From Ignavibacteria bacterium (GTDB taxonomy: Bacteria; Bacteroidota; Ignavibacteria; Kapaibacteriales; Kapaibacteriaceae), in NCBI GenBank assembly GCA_947495975.1, contig CANMBE010000010.1:33730-97729 (forward strand): 64,000 bases of DNA. Direction: 5' to 3'. Positions 7,877 to 17,193 of the stretch are shown here, piece after piece. Both the position numbers and the translations under genes were made by a program. The notes beneath the pieces were generated by a model. It saw only the letters and a program-made list of their open reading frames with translations, was not told where the DNA came from and searched no databases. Position 1 is the stretch's first letter, and each line of letters begins with the position of its first letter.

Positions 7877-8415
7877 CGGTCTGTCCTCACGTTTGTGTTC
7901 TTTCTGTACGACTCTACATAGTCTATGTAGTTCTGTGCGCTCTGCTCCAATTTTGCGAGCTCCTCATTATTCAACTCGCGGATAACTTTTGCAGGCACTC
8001 CCGCCACAAGTGTTCCGGGTGGGACAATGAATCCTTCCTTGACAACTGCGCCTGCGGCAACCATGCTATGATGACCAATCACTGCACCATCGAGGATAGT
8101 AGAGTTCATTCCAATCAATGCATAATCTTCAATGGTGCATCCATGGAGCATGGCGCAATGTCCTACTGTTACACCATTTCCAATGTGCAAGGGATGCTTG
8201 TTATAGGTTACGTGCAACATCGACAGGTCTTGAATATTCGTGCGCTCACCGATGCGTATTTCATGCACATCACCACGAATCACAACATTAAACCATACCG
8301 ATGAATCCGCGCCAATATGCACATCACCAAGAACCACGGCGCCCCCTGCAATGTATACACTTGCATCTATCACTGGTGTGATACCAGCATACTCAATAAT
8401 GTTGTCTGATGTCAT
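7873..8415 (-). CDS. Gamma carbonic anhydrase-like hexapeptide-repeat protein
   Basis: The 180-residue protein is built of left-handed beta-helix hexapeptide repeats (AVVLGDVHIGADSSVWFNVVIRGD and following) and carries the RIGERTNIQDLSMLHV block and histidine-bearing VTVGHCAMLHGC, GHHSMVAAGA typical of the YrdA/CaiE/PaaY gamma-CA family with three zinc-ligand histidines. A role in CO2/bicarbonate chemistry is only inferred; many family members show weak or no CA activity. It starts 3 bases after the CCA-adding enzyme gene and overlaps the next gene by 4 bases. Confidence 0.9.
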   Translation of the reverse strand: MTSDNIIEYAGITPVIDASVYIAGGAVVLGDVHIGADSSVWFNVVIRGDVHEIRIGERTNIQDLSMLHVTYNKHPLHIGNGVTVGHCAMLHGCTIEDYALIGMNSTILDGAVIGHHSMVAAGAVVKEGFIVPPGTLVAGVPAKVIRELNNEELAKLEQSAQNYIDYVESYRKNTNVRTDR

Positions 8416-8418
8416 TGG

Positions 8419-9873
8419 TTATCCTCTTCGTGCGAACTGTGCAGCTTTACCGTCTTGCATCCATACGGCTAGGTTCTGCATGAGATATTCGTGTGCTGCA
8501 TCGGGTTCGTTTGGAATGATACCATCGAGAATTGCTTCTTCAATCATCCACTTCATGTAACCAACAACCCTCGATGGACCGAGACCTGCGAGTTTCATGA
8601 TTTCTTCACCACGGAGTGGGCTTTGAAACGCGCGAAGATGATCGCGGTCTCTGACGTCTTCAACCTTGGCTTCTACAACCGCATAGTTACGAAGGTACTT
8701 CGTTGCTTTTTGCTCGTTGCGCGTTGTGATATCTGCCCGGCACAACGTAAAGAGATCGCTAATTGCATCACCTGCATGAACTGCGAGTCTGCGGATAGCA
8801 GAGTCTGTTACGCCCTCATCAACAAGCATCATTGGCCGCTGATGAAGCCTCACAAGAGTCTCTACGTATGATAGATGATGCAGCGGAAGTTTCAACTTCC
8901 TGAATATTCTTTCCTGCCAACGTGCGCCAACTTCTTCATGACCATGAAACGTCCAGCCCGTGCCTTCTATAAATCTTTTGGTACGGGGCTTGGCAATATC
9001 GTGCATGAGTGTTGCAAATCGAAGCCACAAATTATCCGATGAAGCGGCCACGTTATCTACTACCTGCAACGTGTGAAAGAACACATCTTTGTGACGGAAT
9101 TCTCGCGCACCTGCTTGTACAAGATCAACACCTGCAAGATTATGGAGCTCAACAAATATGTGCTTCAACAATCCTGTCTCAAACAGTATTCGCAAGCCGA
9201 TACTAGGTTTTGGTGACGATAAGATTTTTAGGAATTCATCCGTGATTCGCTCTTGTGCAATAATGGAAATGCGATCTGCCATCGATGTGATAGCTTCATG
9301 TACACCAGGTTCGATTTCAAATTCGAGTTGCGATGCAAATCGCGCTGCACGCATCATTCGCAGCGGGTCATCACTCATTGTCACTATTGGGTCTAGGGGC
9401 GTCCTCAGTATTCTCTTCTCAACGTCTAGAGCCCCTTCAAAGAGATCTACAACCACACCTAGATCATGCGTTTGCAGCGACGCGGCCATAGCGTTCACGG
9501 TAAAATCTCTGCGGCGCAAATCGTCGTGAAGAGTGCCTTCTCCTACAATTGGGTTGCGAGAATCTGATTCATATCTCTCGCTTCGCGTGCCAACAAATTC
9601 TAAGTGATGGTTGCGCACTGGAACCATTGCTGTGCGGTATGCCTTGTATTCAACGATCGTTGTGTGGAAAGACTCGGCAACAAAGCGAGCGAACTCAATG
9701 GGGTCGCCCACTACAGTTATGTCGATGTCTGTTCTCGGTCTTCCCATCAGTGCATCGCGCACGTAGCCACCAACAACATAGGCATCTACACCGCGTTGTT
9801 CCGCAAGTGCGGCAACACGAATGAGTACCGGATCCGTTATGCTGATCCGGATAGGATCTCGCTGAGTGGACAT
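8419..9873 (-). CDS. CCA-adding enzyme / poly(A) polymerase family nucleotidyltransferase with HD domain
   Basis: The 484-residue protein starts with the class II nucleotidyltransferase head: GVDAYVVGGYVRDALMGRPRTDIDITV (GGxVRD and the DxD metal pair). RRDFTVNAMA and the RMMRAARFASQLEFEIEP RNA-binding segment follow. A C-terminal HD domain (FATLMHDIAKPRT with HGHEEVG) is typical of tRNA CCA-adding or 2',3'-phosphate-processing forms. The start at 9873 (MSTQRDP) is by homology; the open frame reaches upstream into the transketolase gene. It lies third in the transketolase operon. Confidence 0.92.
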   Translation of the reverse strand: MSTQRDPIRISITDPVLIRVAALAEQRGVDAYVVGGYVRDALMGRPRTDIDITVVGDPIEFARFVAESFHTTIVEYKAYRTAMVPVRNHHLEFVGTRSERYESDSRNPIVGEGTLHDDLRRRDFTVNAMAASLQTHDLGVVVDLFEGALDVEKRILRTPLDPIVTMSDDPLRMMRAARFASQLEFEIEPGVHEAITSMADRISIIAQERITDEFLKILSSPKPSIGLRILFETGLLKHIFVELHNLAGVDLVQAGAREFRHKDVFFHTLQVVDNVAASSDNLWLRFATLMHDIAKPRTKRFIEGTGWTFHGHEEVGARWQERIFRKLKLPLHHLSYVETLVRLHQRPMMLVDEGVTDSAIRRLAVHAGDAISDLFTLCRADITTRNEQKATKYLRNYAVVEAKVEDVRDRDHLRAFQSPLRGEEIMKLAGLGPSRVVGYMKWMIEEAILDGIIPNEPDAAHEYLMQNLAVWMQDGKAAQFARRG

Positions 9874-9893
9874 GCGATTACTCTTCGTAGCGA

Positions 9894-10892
9894 TCAGACT
9901 GTGTAGACTGGGACGTCTTTTATGGCACGCACACCGGAGCTTCCTTTGTCGCGACGATTCATCGCAACAAGAGCAGAAGCATAGATCTCTCTCCACGTAA
10001 GGCCAAATTTCACCATCAGCTCTTCAGGGTCGCCAGAGCCACCAAATGAGTCCTTTACGCCAACAAATTCAATTGGGACAGGTGCATTCTTTGCAGTGCA
10101 TTCTGCAACTGCGCCGCCAAGACCAGCGTGAACCTGATGTTCTTCTGCAGTAACAACACAGCCACATTCGCGAGCTGCAGCAGTTACTGTCTCAAAGTCA
10201 AACGGCTTTACCGTGTGCACATTAACGACGCGTGCATGAATACCTTTTTTCGCAAGCTCTTGAGCAGCAAGAACCGCTTCCCACACAAGTGCCCCATTGG
10301 CAATAATGGCCACATCGGATCCATGCATCACAATGTTTGCCTTACCCAACACGAACGGTGTGTCTGGCGTTGTGAATAGTGGCACTGGTGACCGGCCGAA
10401 ACGTATGTATGCTGGACCGACCATTTCACCCATGGCGATGGTTGCTTTTTTTGCTTCTTCGTAGTCAGCCGGGACAATCAAGGTCATGTGTGGCAACGTA
10501 CGCAGGTAGGCCACTTCCTCGAGCACCTGGTGCGTTGCACCATCAGGGCCTACGCTAATTCCAGAGTGTCCGCCGCCGATTTTGACGTTTGCTTCATTAT
10601 ATGCTACAGATATCCGCAGTTGATCGGCATTGCGTAACGCACAGAATGCGCCGTACGATGCAAAAAATGGGATCTTCCCACTGAGTGCAAGGCCAACTGC
10701 AATCGTGGTTGCGTTTTGCTCGGCAATTCCAATTGAGAAGAAGCGGTCTGGAAATTTTTCCTTGAATTGCTGCGTCATCACAGAACCTGTGATGTCGCCC
10801 CCAAGGACAACAACATTGCTGTGACGCTCTCCAAGGGCAAGAAGGCCGTCGCCAAATCCAAATCGCGTAGGCTTTGATCCGAGTAGTTCCAT
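9894..10892 (-). CDS. Transketolase, C-terminal subunit (pyrimidine-binding half)
   Basis: This 332-residue protein carries the pyrimidine and C-terminal domains of transketolase: RFFSIGIAEQNATTIAVGLALSG (with the catalytic glutamate of the IAEQ motif that activates thiamine diphosphate), FASYGAFC, GGGHSGISVGPDGATHQ and the C-terminal TAEEHQVHAGLGGAVAE. It forms a heteromer with the N-terminal subunit encoded 19 bases upstream, serving the pentose-phosphate/Calvin-type carbon shuffling. The start at 10892 is by homology; no strong Shine-Dalgarno is seen there. Confidence 0.95.
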   Translation of the reverse strand: MELLGSKPTRFGFGDGLLALGERHSNVVVLGGDITGSVMTQQFKEKFPDRFFSIGIAEQNATTIAVGLALSGKIPFFASYGAFCALRNADQLRISVAYNEANVKIGGGHSGISVGPDGATHQVLEEVAYLRTLPHMTLIVPADYEEAKKATIAMGEMVGPAYIRFGRSPVPLFTTPDTPFVLGKANIVMHGSDVAIIANGALVWEAVLAAQELAKKGIHARVVNVHTVKPFDFETVTAAARECGCVVTAEEHQVHAGLGGAVAECTAKNAPVPIEFVGVKDSFGGSGDPEELMVKFGLTWREIYASALVAMNRRDKGSSGVRAIKDVPVYTV

Positions 10893-10911
10893 GGTAAGGC
10901 TTAGGGTATTA

Positions 10912-11808
10912 TTAGCTTTGACTTGACAATTCTTCGAGTGCTTCAGCAGCCTGATCCTTGGTAGGGGGCTTGCCATGCCACTCATATTTATCGTTCATGA
11001 AGGACACACCGCTGCCCATAAACGTCTGGCAGATAATGGCCGTAGGCTTTCCAACGTTGTTTTTCTGGTTTGACAAGAAATGGTCAAAACCGCGCATGAG
11101 GTCGGCAAAGTCGTGCCCCTTAACAACAATGGTGTCAAAGCCGAAGGCTTCACATTTTTTGTCGATTGGGTAGACGTTCATCACATCGGGCACGCGGCCA
11201 TCGATTTGGCAGTCATTGTTGTCGATTAACCAACAGAAGTTGTCCAGTTTGTAATGAGCAGCTGCCATTGCAGCCTCCCAAACGGAGCCCTCTTGCAGTT
11301 CACCATCACCTGTCAGAGTGAAAACACGGCGATCGTTTTTGTCGAGCAGCTTGTCATTCATTGCCATACCAACGGCAATTGAGATGCCTTGTCCCAAAGA
11401 GCCCGACGATGTCTCGATTCCGGGCAGGTGCATATCGCGTCCGGGGTGACCCTGTAGGCGAGTATTATACGTACGAAGGGTTTCTTGTTCCTTTTTAGGG
11501 TAGCAGCCTGCATTTGCGAGCGACGCGTACATGACGGGCGCCATATGTCCGGCAGACAGCACAAATCGGTCGCGAGGGGCCAACATATCCTTGGGATTGT
11601 ACCTCATATAGCCGCCGAAGTACAACGTGGCAAAGATGTCTGAAGAGCCTAAGGGGCCTCCACTATGCCCGGATCCGGCGCGCACAAGCATGCGGATGAT
11701 GTCGCGGCGAATCTCATTCGCTATCGGAGCAAGGTCGGCTGGAGCTCGGCGTTCATTTGAAAACGTTGTTTCATTGAAATCAATGGATCGCTTTGTTTCG
11801 GCTGTCAT
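10912..11808 (-). CDS. Transketolase, N-terminal subunit (thiamine diphosphate-binding half)
   Basis: The 298-residue protein has the thiamine diphosphate-binding domain: RAGSGHSGGPLGSSDIFATLYF, SAGHMAPVMYA, GSLGQGISIAVGMAMN and the GDGELQEGSVWEAAMAAAHYKLDN...NDCQIDG metal-binding motif (GDG-x(n)-N). The ordinary single-chain transketolase is here split into two adjacent genes, a common arrangement in Bacteroidota/Chlorobiota and many thermophiles. It is the first gene of the operon running to the MEMO gene at 6480. Confidence 0.95.
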   Translation of the reverse strand: MTAETKRSIDFNETTFSNERRAPADLAPIANEIRRDIIRMLVRAGSGHSGGPLGSSDIFATLYFGGYMRYNPKDMLAPRDRFVLSAGHMAPVMYASLANAGCYPKKEQETLRTYNTRLQGHPGRDMHLPGIETSSGSLGQGISIAVGMAMNDKLLDKNDRRVFTLTGDGELQEGSVWEAAMAAAHYKLDNFCWLIDNNDCQIDGRVPDVMNVYPIDKKCEAFGFDTIVVKGHDFADLMRGFDHFLSNQKNNVGKPTAIICQTFMGSGVSFMNDKYEWHGKPPTKDQAAEALEELSSQS

Positions 11809-11844
11809 ACTGGATCAGGCGTGGCGGTGAAGGAAAAACCGAGC

Positions 11845-11853
11845 GCGAATCTA
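11845..11853 (-). promoter_or_regulatory. Possible -7 box of the transketolase operon
   Basis: TAGATTCGC on the minus strand matches TAnnTTTGC with one mismatch, 37 bases ahead of the start at 11808. The rest of the divergent gap 11854-12081 is AT-rich and must also hold the promoter of the plus-strand gene at 12082, but I see no convincing box for it. Confidence 0.35.
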
Positions 11854-12081
11854 CGAAATCAGCCCTGTGTTTGTGCTGTCTCTACATTCTTACTCGGCGG
11901 ATGGGCAGAAGGACTGAAAGTATCTCTTGTTTATAAAAAAAGCGTGATGATTTGGTAACTCTGAAGCCCAGTTTTTGTTTATTATAGACTATAGCTACAG
12001 ATAGAACTGTTTTTTGCATCCCAAAATGACAAATGTTCTTGTTAGCTAGCACATGAGAAGTTCTTTTGTTTGGAGGCTTTT

Positions 12082-15000
12082 ATGACGATGCGATACCTTT
12101 CGCCGGCTGCTCTTTTCCTTGCCTTCGTTGTTGCGTGCACATTTGGTGCTACTGCGCAAAAGAAGATCCCGACAGCCGAGCAAATCCTCGATGTGACCGG
12201 TTCCCAAGGCACGGAGTTCTGGATTGCGATTCCGCCAAATGAGATCAATCCCTACCAAACAGATCAACTTGAAATCTATGTGGCTTCTGCATTTGATGGC
12301 GAAGTTGAAGTGTTCGATGCTTCTGGATCAAAAACATACAAGCGCTCACTAAAGTCATACGTAGTGCGAACACTCTCTGATATTCGCGGGGAGACAAACT
12401 GGACATGGGAAATCCGAAACTCAGAGCAGGTAGAGAAGAAAGGTGTTCGGCTTCGCTCAAAGGTGCCGATCTCTGTTTACGTGATCAACTCAAAGCGATA
12501 TACGTCAGACGGCTACATGGCCATTCCTGTGAATGGCTGGGGTAGAGACTACATTGCTACTTCTTATTATGATTTTAAAGAAATCAGAAATTGGGGTGCA
12601 GGATTTGTCATCGTTGCACGAGAGCAAGGTACAGTGGTCACAATTGCACTCCGTGGAACTGGCGAACTAGATGGCAAGACTGCGGGTGGACGCAAATTGA
12701 ACTCTGCACCGTTTGATGTTACCCTCGATGAGGGGGATGTCTACATGGTAAAAGGCGATGGGCAAACTCGTGGCGGCTTTGACCTTACAGGCACAAGTGT
12801 GAAATCGGATAAGCCAATCGGCTTCTTTTCGTTCCACGAGCGCACAACGATGCCAAACCTACTCGTGAACGGCAATGGCCGGAATCACATGGTAGAAATG
12901 ACGCCCCCTGTAACAGCTTGGGGTAAAAAATATGTATCTGTTGAACTTTCGCGAGAGAACACTAACGGTCAAGGCAAGGGCGACGTTTTTCGTGTTGTTG
13001 CACGAGAGGCCGGCACGAAGTGGTCGCTAAAGTACTATGACAAGATCACGAAGAAGCTTGTTGGCCAAGGTGGCGGTGTACTTGGGAAGGCCGGCGAGTT
13101 TGCAGATATCACGCAGTCGGGAGCACCAACAACGATAACGTGGGGCTACTCCGTCTGGACAGCAGACAAGCCAATTTTTGTTATGCAATATTCCTGCTCG
13201 TCTTCATGGGATGGAGATCCAATCTTGGACCCGTTCATGTTCAATATCACACCTGAAGAACAATACATTACCAGCACAATCTTTCAGTTTCCGACCGCTA
13301 GCAAGTTTGCCAAACACCGTTTGAACCTGATCGTCAAGACGGATACAGCCTCTCCAGACTATATCAACAACCTGAAGTCACTGGAAATTGACGGTACGCC
13401 CGTGTGGCTCCACCCGAGTGCGGTTTCTCCTACGCTGCTCTTTACGAAGATGCCCAATGGATTACACTGGGCAACAATTGACTTTGGCCAAGAGGCAAGA
13501 GCACACTACATTAAGAGCAATGGAACTGTAAGCTTTGGTGGTTATATCTATGGCTACGGCGAATTTGATGCGTATGGCTGGCCGGCTGCCGCTGGGTTTA
13601 AGCCTACGACGTCAGTTGATACATTGCCTCCACTGATCAAGGCCGACTCACTCTGCGGGGATTATACATTTGAGACAACTGATCTACGGAACATCCCAGA
13701 TCCGCCTTTGGCAGTCCCAATTGATACAGACCAAGTTGAAACAGGAATTGCAATTATTGATACGGTCATTGGCTCTAACAGCTACAACTATCTACTAACG
13801 CTAGAAACAAGTGATGTTCTATCGAAAGAGCCATCATTCAAGCGGTTTAAGTATAAGTGGACAGTAATCGACAAGAGCAAAGATGCCTATTGCGTTTATT
13901 ACGTTTCTGACTGGGCTGGGAACGTGACCTTTGACACGGTGTTCTACTTCGCAGACAAGATTGCATTTAATCCAACACCCATAGATTTTGGGAAGCTTCG
14001 GCTAGGCGCAACAAAGTCTCTAGATGTAACCATCACAAATAATTCTGGTGGTGATGTCATACTCACTGATTCACGCTTGAGAGTCGGAACATATTACTCA
14101 ATCACGGCCGGTGCCCTTCCTCCGTCAGTGACAATAAAGGCTGGAGGCAAGCATACGATTTCGATCAAATATGATGGAAGCAGACAAACCTTGGATGTCC
14201 GAACTGATTTTGACTTGGACACACTCCTTGTGCGGACGGCGTGTGGTGAGTTCAAGCATCCGTTAAAGGGCGTTGCCGCTATTCCAAAAATCACGGTTGA
14301 GGATTTTGATGCAGGCACAGTGAGTCTAAACGAAGAGCGTTGTAAACAAGGTGGTCTTCGGATCACAAATACAGGTTCCGACACGCTTGTCATCACATCA
14401 ATCAGCGGATATGCCGGTACAAACTTTGCGCTCTCAACTCCATTTACACCAGCACTGCCAATAGTCATTCCACCGAATGCGAATGCTCCAAATTATGTCT
14501 TCCTCAAGAATGTGTGTTACAAGAGTTCCACCATTACTGTTGACGAAATCGATGTGGTGTTCAGCAACAACGGGGATGGTCCAGATTCTTCTTCTAATTG
14601 GAAGGGTAACACGCAGTCTCCGGGCCCAGTCATTACCGGGTATGACTGGCGTCAACGCCGAGTTGGTACGCTACATCAAGCTCTCTGCTACGTTTACAAC
14701 ACGGGCAACCAGCCCCTAACGCTGCGCGATGCAACGTTTGCCGATGGCTCCAGATATTTCCCGGCCGGTGCGAACGAAGCGAATTACGTCTTCAAAATCC
14801 TTGGGCTCTTTAACAACGGGGCTCCTGTTGCAACAATGGATCTAAGCAATGGTTCGGATTCTGCAGAGATAGTGGTGTTGTTTAGACCTAACTCGGAAGT
14901 TGTTACTTCAGCAGATATCATGCCGGTATGGGTAGGAACAATAGATCCGAGGAGTGCCACCCTCGCTGGCGAGGGCATTCTGCCACGAATCTCCACTTCT

Positions 15001-16467
15001 CCTATTGGTCTCAACTGTTCTGAGACGCCAGAAGGCACTACCACAGAACGGCCAGTAACGATCACAAATTCAGGTACAATGCCACTTACAGTTAGCGCAA
15101 TAACATTGCTTGCACCTGTAACTCCTGGATACGCCATCGTTACCACGCCGCCTCTTCCGTTCGCGGTAACGGCAGGTGGTGGCACGCAGGTGTTCACAAT
15201 CTCCTTTACCCGGCCTTTTGGTGCATTGGGTGCCACGTCTGCTACGATAGAAGTTGCCCACGATGCAACTCCGGGCAACGGCCAAGACTCAAGCTCGCTC
15301 ATTGCCGTTGCTCCACACCAAGAATTTGTCAATGTTGCGTCATGCTCGGAACCTGATTTCTCAACTGCAGATCTTGACTTTGGTCGGAAACTTGCAAACT
15401 GCGAATCTCCGATTCTTCGGTTCCCGATAACGAATACGAGTCAGTCCATCAAGCCTCTTGATGTGCGGTCGATCGTTGAAATGGGTCCAGATACTGCAGC
15501 CTTTCAGATCATTCGGATCCTGGATGCTGCTGGTACGCCTACGACGCTTCCGTTGACCTTATTGGCTGGCCAAACCTTCCAAGTGGAGGTTCAGTTCACA
15601 CCAACAGAACCAAACGCCACACCGTGGGCAGCTCGCGTATATAGCGTTCAATACGATGTAACGGGTTACGGACAAGGCAATACAAACCCTCTGAAAACCC
15701 TATCTGCAAACGTAACGGGCATTGGCTACGTAGTGCCAGTGACATTCAATCTTGTCAATGACGTCCCTGACGGAGGTGTAAAGGAACCTGGGACAATTGT
15801 TACGTTTAATGTTGACGGTCAAAGTGCCGATTGGACAAGCGGCGACGTGACCTCGTTCATTGCCGACGTGATATACACGACCAACAATCTTGCCTATATA
15901 AATGGCTCTACACAGATTGGTGCGGGTCTCACCGGCGGCTGGACGCTTAACGATCCGGTAATCACGTCGCTTAATCCTTCGCAATCTCGCATGCGGTTTA
16001 CGGGTACAGGCGGAAATCGGATCAATGGAAACAACCAAATCTTCACTTTTAAGACCACACTTCTTTTGGCAAATGAATTTGCCAGCAAGCAAGATTTGGT
16101 CCTAACGTTAAGCAAGCCGTGTTTGATTCCTTCAGCAACAGGCGATTCCACAGCCATCTTTAACTGCGCCCTTACACGTCGCGTTGTCTCTCTTGGATCC
16201 GTTCAGCCCACGCTTGCACCTGTGGCGCCAAACCCAATCTCATCTGGTACGGCCAATGTAGAGTTCAGTGTTGGCATCACATCGCATACCACTCTTGATC
16301 TTGTCAATGCCCAGGGGCTCGTGGTTAAGACCTTTGTAAACAACATGTTACAAGATGGAAACTACGAGATGACGTTCTCCACAGAAGGTCTAGCATCTGG
16401 CGTGTACTTCTTACGAATGCGCACTGCAGCCTACTCTTCCACACAACAGGTTCTCATTGTTGACTAA
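12082..16467 (+). CDS. Giant secreted protein: IgGFc-binding N-terminal domain, ASH/HYDIN-like repeats, T9SS sorting domain
   Basis: A 1461-residue surface protein. A signal peptide (about 1-25, ending ATA-Q) is followed by a domain like the IgGFc-binding protein N-terminal domain (GTEFWIAIPPNE..., about 35-480). Then come at least five ASH/'choice-of-anchor D' beta-sandwich repeats, each with an N-T/N-S-G core (VTITNNSGGDVILTDS, LRITNTGSDTLVITSI, VYNTGNQPLTL, VTITNSGTMPLTVSAI, FPITNTSQSIKPLDV). The C-terminal ~85 residues (APNPISSGTANVEF to LASGVYFLRM) are a type A T9SS sorting domain. The ATG at 12082 follows GGAGG by 6 bases. A strong terminator follows, so it is monocistronic. The ligand is unknown; adhesion is inference. 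Confidence 0.9.
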   Translation: MTMRYLSPAALFLAFVVACTFGATAQKKIPTAEQILDVTGSQGTEFWIAIPPNEINPYQTDQLEIYVASAFDGEVEVFDASGSKTYKRSLKSYVVRTLSDIRGETNWTWEIRNSEQVEKKGVRLRSKVPISVYVINSKRYTSDGYMAIPVNGWGRDYIATSYYDFKEIRNWGAGFVIVAREQGTVVTIALRGTGELDGKTAGGRKLNSAPFDVTLDEGDVYMVKGDGQTRGGFDLTGTSVKSDKPIGFFSFHERTTMPNLLVNGNGRNHMVEMTPPVTAWGKKYVSVELSRENTNGQGKGDVFRVVAREAGTKWSLKYYDKITKKLVGQGGGVLGKAGEFADITQSGAPTTITWGYSVWTADKPIFVMQYSCSSSWDGDPILDPFMFNITPEEQYITSTIFQFPTASKFAKHRLNLIVKTDTASPDYINNLKSLEIDGTPVWLHPSAVSPTLLFTKMPNGLHWATIDFGQEARAHYIKSNGTVSFGGYIYGYGEFDAYGWPAAAGFKPTTSVDTLPPLIKADSLCGDYTFETTDLRNIPDPPLAVPIDTDQVETGIAIIDTVIGSNSYNYLLTLETSDVLSKEPSFKRFKYKWTVIDKSKDAYCVYYVSDWAGNVTFDTVFYFADKIAFNPTPIDFGKLRLGATKSLDVTITNNSGGDVILTDSRLRVGTYYSITAGALPPSVTIKAGGKHTISIKYDGSRQTLDVRTDFDLDTLLVRTACGEFKHPLKGVAAIPKITVEDFDAGTVSLNEERCKQGGLRITNTGSDTLVITSISGYAGTNFALSTPFTPALPIVIPPNANAPNYVFLKNVCYKSSTITVDEIDVVFSNNGDGPDSSSNWKGNTQSPGPVITGYDWRQRRVGTLHQALCYVYNTGNQPLTLRDATFADGSRYFPAGANEANYVFKILGLFNNGAPVATMDLSNGSDSAEIVVLFRPNSEVVTSADIMPVWVGTIDPRSATLAGEGILPRISTSPIGLNCSETPEGTTTERPVTITNSGTMPLTVSAITLLAPVTPGYAIVTTPPLPFAVTAGGGTQVFTISFTRPFGALGATSATIEVAHDATPGNGQDSSSLIAVAPHQEFVNVASCSEPDFSTADLDFGRKLANCESPILRFPITNTSQSIKPLDVRSIVEMGPDTAAFQIIRILDAAGTPTTLPLTLLAGQTFQVEVQFTPTEPNATPWAARVYSVQYDVTGYGQGNTNPLKTLSANVTGIGYVVPVTFNLVNDVPDGGVKEPGTIVTFNVDGQSADWTSGDVTSFIADVIYTTNNLAYINGSTQIGAGLTGGWTLNDPVITSLNPSQSRMRFTGTGGNRINGNNQIFTFKTTLLLANEFASKQDLVLTLSKPCLIPSATGDSTAIFNCALTRRVVSLGSVQPTLAPVAPNPISSGTANVEFSVGITSHTTLDLVNAQGLVVKTFVNNMLQDGNYEMTFSTEGLASGVYFLRMRTAAYSSTQQVLIVD

Positions 16468-16490
16468 GGGTAGCATCTAGATTCATCTAA

Positions 16491-16524
16491 AACGGCAGCC
16501 ACCTCAGAGGTGGCTGCCGTTTTT
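16491..16524 (+). terminator. Intrinsic terminator after the giant ASH protein gene
   Basis: Near-perfect hairpin AACGGCAGCCACCTC / GAGGTGGCTGCCGTT with a 2-base loop region, ending in TTTTT, 24 bases after the stop codon. Confidence 0.9.
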
Positions 16525-16563
16525 CGTTTTGGCATACGAGTTGGTGCCTGTAGTATTAGTGCC

Positions 16564-16571
16564 TACATTTG
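16564..16571 (+). promoter_or_regulatory. Promoter -7 box of the small T9SS protein (TACATTTG)
   Basis: TACATTTG matches TAnnTTTG, 28 bases ahead of the ATG at 16600 and just after the preceding terminator, as expected for a separate transcription unit. Confidence 0.5.
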
Positions 16572-16599
16572 TGTGGATGCAGTAGTGCACCTTTTCAAG

Positions 16600-17118
16600 A
16601 TGAAACCCCTCAACAATCATATCCGCCCCCTAGCCGCTTGCCTCACAGTATGTGTGATCGTTTTGGCTTTTTGTGCTCAGCCGGCGTTTGCTGATAAAGC
16701 AAAACGTGCAGCAGGTGCAAGGTCAGAAGTTGCAAAGGCATACGTATCACCTATCAACGGTGCCGTGAGTGCTACTATTCGTGCACTAAACACACAGCGT
16801 GGTCAGACGGGTCAAAGGCAACAAGCAAAGGTGAATGTTGGTGCCGATTCTACGCGCAGAGAAAATCGCTTTCTTTTCGCACGGGCTGCGCAAGATGTGT
16901 TTACCGCACGCATTGAACTTATAGAAGAACAATCAGTGATTGATATTGGCATTTACAACATGCTCGGTAAAAAGGTCATGGATGTCTATAGGGGATATTC
17001 ATCACGCGGACAACACGATTACACACAAGCTGTGCCAGATCTTCCTGAAGGCGTTTACATCTGCATCATGCAGGGCAGTGACTTCCGCAAGGCAGAAAAA
17101 TTCTACTTTAGCAGATAG
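16600..17118 (+). CDS. Small secreted protein that is mostly a T9SS sorting domain
   Basis: The 172-residue protein has a signal peptide (MKPLNNHIRPLAACLTVCVI to AFA), a basic Ala/Lys/Arg/Gln-rich linker of about 65 residues and a C-terminal ~80-residue T9SS-like domain (IDIGIYNMLGKKVMDVY, then LPEGVYICIMQGSDFRKAEKFYF). There is no obvious catalytic part. The frame is open further upstream but that part lies in the terminator of the previous gene, so the ATG at 16600 is preferred. It has its own promoter box and terminator. Function unknown; a surface-attached small protein is the simplest reading. Confidence 0.75.
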   Translation: MKPLNNHIRPLAACLTVCVIVLAFCAQPAFADKAKRAAGARSEVAKAYVSPINGAVSATIRALNTQRGQTGQRQQAKVNVGADSTRRENRFLFARAAQDVFTARIELIEEQSVIDIGIYNMLGKKVMDVYRGYSSRGQHDYTQAVPDLPEGVYICIMQGSDFRKAEKFYFSR

Positions 17119-17149
17119 AGTGTTTGGCTAGGTTTATTCGACTCCTCTG

Positions 17150-17178
17150 AGCCGCCACTTCGGCGGCTTTTGTTTTTT
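17150..17178 (+). terminator. Intrinsic terminator after the small T9SS protein gene
   Basis: Stem GCCGCC / GGCGGC around an ACTTC loop, followed by TTTTGTTTTTT. Confidence 0.85.
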
Positions 17179-17193
17179 CCTCTAGGTGGTACG

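Noticed and set aside
9873..9996. Upstream extension of the CCA-adding enzyme frame
   Set aside because: The extra 41 residues overlap the transketolase gene and lack family similarity; the ATG at 9873 fits the family start.
16510..16599. Longer start for the small T9SS protein
   Set aside because: The extension lies within the terminator of the preceding gene and would bury the signal peptide.
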